Origin: an uncultured Spirochaetaceae bacterium
GTDB lineage: Bacteria; Spirochaetota; Spirochaetia; Sphaerochaetales; Sphaerochaetaceae
NCBI GenBank assembly: GCA_944388955.1
Contig: CALXKJ010000009.1
Location: forward strand, 26,686 to 90,685
DNA: 64,000 nt
Direction: 5' to 3'
A model generated the notes under the pieces. The model was not told the origin of the DNA and searched no databases. It saw only the letters and a list, made by a program, of their open reading frames with translations. The position numbers were made by a program, and so were the translations under genes. This document shows, piece by piece, positions 61,994 to 64,000 of this stretch (position 1 is its first letter; each line of letters begins with the position of its first letter).

Positions 61994-63212
61994 ACAATAT
62001 GGCATCAGCCAGTTCAATGCTCTTCTCAACGAGTATGCCAGCCAGCATAACATAAGCCTCAGAAGGGACAGAAATCCAGGGGAAGTACTTGAGCTTGACT
62101 GGACTGGAAGCTCGATTGTCCTGCACGGGAAAGCCCCGGGATTGGAGAGGAAATGCCATCTGTTCGTCGCGGCATTTCCGTTCAGCGGTTACTTCTACGC
62201 AGAGGCTTTCCCTGATGAGAAGATTCACAGCTGGCTCAAGGGGATAGCAGACAGCCTTTCGTTCTTCGGCGGTGTGCCTGTGATCCTTCGTCCTGACAAT
62301 ACCAAGACAGCAACGATAAAGGCAGACAGGTATGAGCCTGAACTCAACGCAGCAATGATAGAGCTTTCCGAGTATTACCATACTGTGACTATTCCCGCAC
62401 GAGTGAGAAAGCCAAGGGACAAGAATGTCGTCGAAAATTCAGTGAGATTCGTGTCAACATACATCATTGCGGCGCTGCGCAACCAAGTATTCTACAGCCT
62501 CGAGGAGATAAACAACGCGGTTAGGGAGATGGTTCTGGAACTCAATGACGAGCCGTTCACTAAGAAGGAAGGGTCCAGACGCCTGCTTTTCGACAACGAG
62601 GAGAGGATGCACCTTCTCCCTCTGCCCCCAAGACGGTTCCAGCTATTCGAGAGGGCAAGGGCGAAGATCGCACCTGACTACCATGTGCAGTTCGACAAGT
62701 GCTTCTACAGTGTACATCCAAAACACATCAGTGAAGAGGTCCGGATAAAGGCCTCAGCAGATACAGTCATGATACTTCTCCCTTCCGGGGAAGAGATTGC
62801 AAGGCATCACAGAGGCGTATTCAAAGGACAGCGGATGACCAGCCCCCACCACATTCCACCGTTGCATCAGGAGATTCTCGGGTGGTCCGGCGACTCATTC
62901 AGATCTGAAGCGAAACGGATTGGAACAGACACGTACATGCTGATAGACAGAATTCTAACAAGCAGACAGTACGAGGTCCAGTCTTACAAGATCTGCAGGG
63001 GTGTGCTCAACCTGAAGAACAAGGTAGGGGCGAAGATACTTGAACTCGCAGCAGGAGAAGCGCTTGATTCCGGCATCATCTCATACAAGGGCATCAAAGC
63101 CATTGCTGAAACCATAGGCATGGACGCTGAAGATTCCGAAACGACTGCTCACAAAGATGATTCTTACCTATTTCTGACCCATTCATCCGAAAGGAAGGAG
63201 GGAAAGCCATGA
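61971..63212 (+). pseudogene. istA: istA transposase, N-terminally truncated
   Basis: A frame of 413 residues; IS21 transposases are usually around 500. The catalytic triad is intact: LELDWTGS (Asp), ILRPDNTKTA (Asp) and DKNVVENSVRF (Glu). The N-terminal helix-turn-helix part that recognises the element's ends is missing: homology begins only at QYGISQFNALLNEY, preceded by a few unrelated residues. The gene is therefore probably not functional on its own. Confidence 0.8.
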
Positions 63213-63893
63213 TGAACGAATTCGAGTCCGGGCTCGTCTACAACTTCGAGAAGCTCGGCTGCAAAGACTGCAGCAACCTCCGAGGAGATTGTGCGTATAA
63301 AGCAGGCTAAGGCTGAAAGGCTTCTAAGACAGGCTTCGCTATTCAACACATATGCCAACGTCGATCTCCTTGAATACATACCTGAGCGAAACATCGACAA
63401 GGCTCTGATAGATCGCCTATGCTCCTGCGCCTACATCGATGAGGCTGTGAACGTCATAGTGACAGGAGCTGCCGGAACCGGGAAGTCCTTCATTGCAAGG
63501 GCTCTCGGCGTCCAGGCATGCAATGAGGGATTCCGGACTAGGATATTCAACCTCAGGGCATTGCTGAAGGAGCTGGAACTCAGGGACAAGGCAGGTGATG
63601 ATGTCTATGAGAAGAGGCTCAGGTATCTTTCAAGGATCCCGCGGCTCATCCTCGATGAATGGTTCGCATGTTCCCCTACGAAGACGGAGCTGGTATTTCT
63701 CCATGAGCTGATAGATTCCCGCTATGGCAGGCATGCAACAATTGTCTGCTCGCAGATGCCTTCCGAGAACTGGGCACAGTATTGTCCTAACAAGGCACTT
63801 GGCGAGTCCATCTCAGGAAGGATTCTTGCCCATTGCTATTGCATCAGGCTTGAGGGAGAAGATATGCGCAAGACGCACTTCGAACGACCGTGA
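63209..63893 (+). pseudogene. istB: istB helper ATPase, damaged 5' end
   Basis: The body from 63291 (GTG) has 200 residues, with the P-loop VTGAAGTGKSF near residue 60 and Walker B RLILDEW. Complete IstB proteins have about 250 residues. An ATG at 63209, overlapping istA, with AAGGAGGG ahead, opens a different frame that stops after 33 codons. The natural N-terminus therefore seems lost through a frameshift or small deletion. The alternative is that translation restarts at 63291. Confidence 0.7.
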
Positions 63894-63907
63894 TCCTGCT
63901 GTTTGAC

Positions 63908-63981
63908 TGGCTCAGCCTGATTCGGTGTGTGGCTCAGTGGAGTTCGGTGCCTGGCTCAACATGAATTGGCGCACTGGCTCT
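63908..63981 (+). repeat. Right-end transposase-site repeats of the IS21-like element
   Basis: Units TGGCTCA-N5-ATTCGGTG at 63908, 63930 and 63952, then TGGCTCT at 63975, spaced 22, 22 and 23 bases. The inverted set lies at 61236-61287. Confidence 0.8.
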
Positions 63982-64000
63982 GCTGGGCCGTTGTACTCAG

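Larger units (their letters stand above)
61218..64000 (+). mobile_element. IS21-family element, damaged, running to the window end
   Basis: The left end carries TGGCTCA-type repeats on the minus strand at 61281-61287, 61259-61265 and (degenerate) near 61236-61242, 22 bases apart. The right end carries TGGCTCA at 63908, 63930 and 63952 and TGGCTCT at 63975, at 22-23-base steps, in the inverted sense. Beyond the outermost repeats similarity goes on to GTACTCA on both sides. Between the ends lie an outer-membrane protein gene, a 5'-truncated istA and a damaged istB. The exact outer limits are not set. Confidence 0.75.

Overview
The window most likely comes from a spirochaete, perhaps a gut-associated lineage near Sphaerochaeta/Treponema. 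The main hints are sugar-binding proteins with signal peptides ending in AGG(G/P)KE, the diderm outfit of outer-membrane and periplasmic proteins, and the gene repertoire (Na+ pumping oxaloacetate decarboxylase, GTP-type PEPCK, DUF1703 AAA/nuclease paralogues). The phylum is inferred from style and content; no rRNA gene is present.

Layout. 1-7.1 kb: the tail of a transporter, a decayed AAA_4/HATPase remnant, then a minus-strand run mrp-nudix-SIMPL-sbcD-sbcC. 7.1-24.3 kb: a glycan-use region on the minus strand, with sugar isomerase, Gfo/Idh/MocA oxidoreductase, GH38 alpha-mannosidase, a solute-binding protein, a GH2 glycosidase with a divergent ArsR-type regulator, M48 protease, HAD phosphatase, a complete sugar ABC importer (binding protein plus two permeases) and a divergent GH28/GH105 pair that points to pectin or rhamnogalacturonan breakdown. 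24.3-24.7 kb: a second AAA_4-type pseudogene with 21-bp coding repeats. 24.8-28.6 kb: oadG-oadA-oadB, with two biotinyl domains in OadA. 28.7-33.2 kb: esterase, dCMP deaminase, an unknown protein and a fused Fe-S/molybdenum hydroxylase. 33.2-38.2 kb: two mosaic AAA-ATPase/PD-(D/E)XK paralogues flanking a DUF4143 ATPase, with unusual leaders (a ribosome-site hairpin; three repeats at 23-bp steps). 38.3-40.6 kb: cupin, M20 peptidase, RNase D-like protein.

40.6-52.7 kb is the most unusual part: a 12-gene minus-strand operon resembling a chaperone-usher pilus system (PapD-like chaperone, 1168-aa usher-like protein, ten small exported proteins with a common C-terminal beta-strand motif). The usher carries an N-terminal three-helix membrane anchor and a long acidic/proline-rich linker, so it may span the periplasm. 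The operon has a consensus promoter (TTGACA-18-TATAAT), a leader of about 215 nt containing a G10 tract, and a LytTR response regulator just upstream; together these suggest regulated and possibly phase-variable surface structures.

52.7-64 kb: an IS4/IS1634-like transposase, GTP-dependent PEPCK, a gene-poor stretch with a dispersed repeat, a U32 peptidase family protein, aspartate-semialdehyde dehydrogenase, tRNA-Ala(GGC), and a damaged IS21-family element. The IS21 ends carry repeats at 22-bp steps, and a beta-barrel outer-membrane protein gene sits between the left end and a truncated istA.
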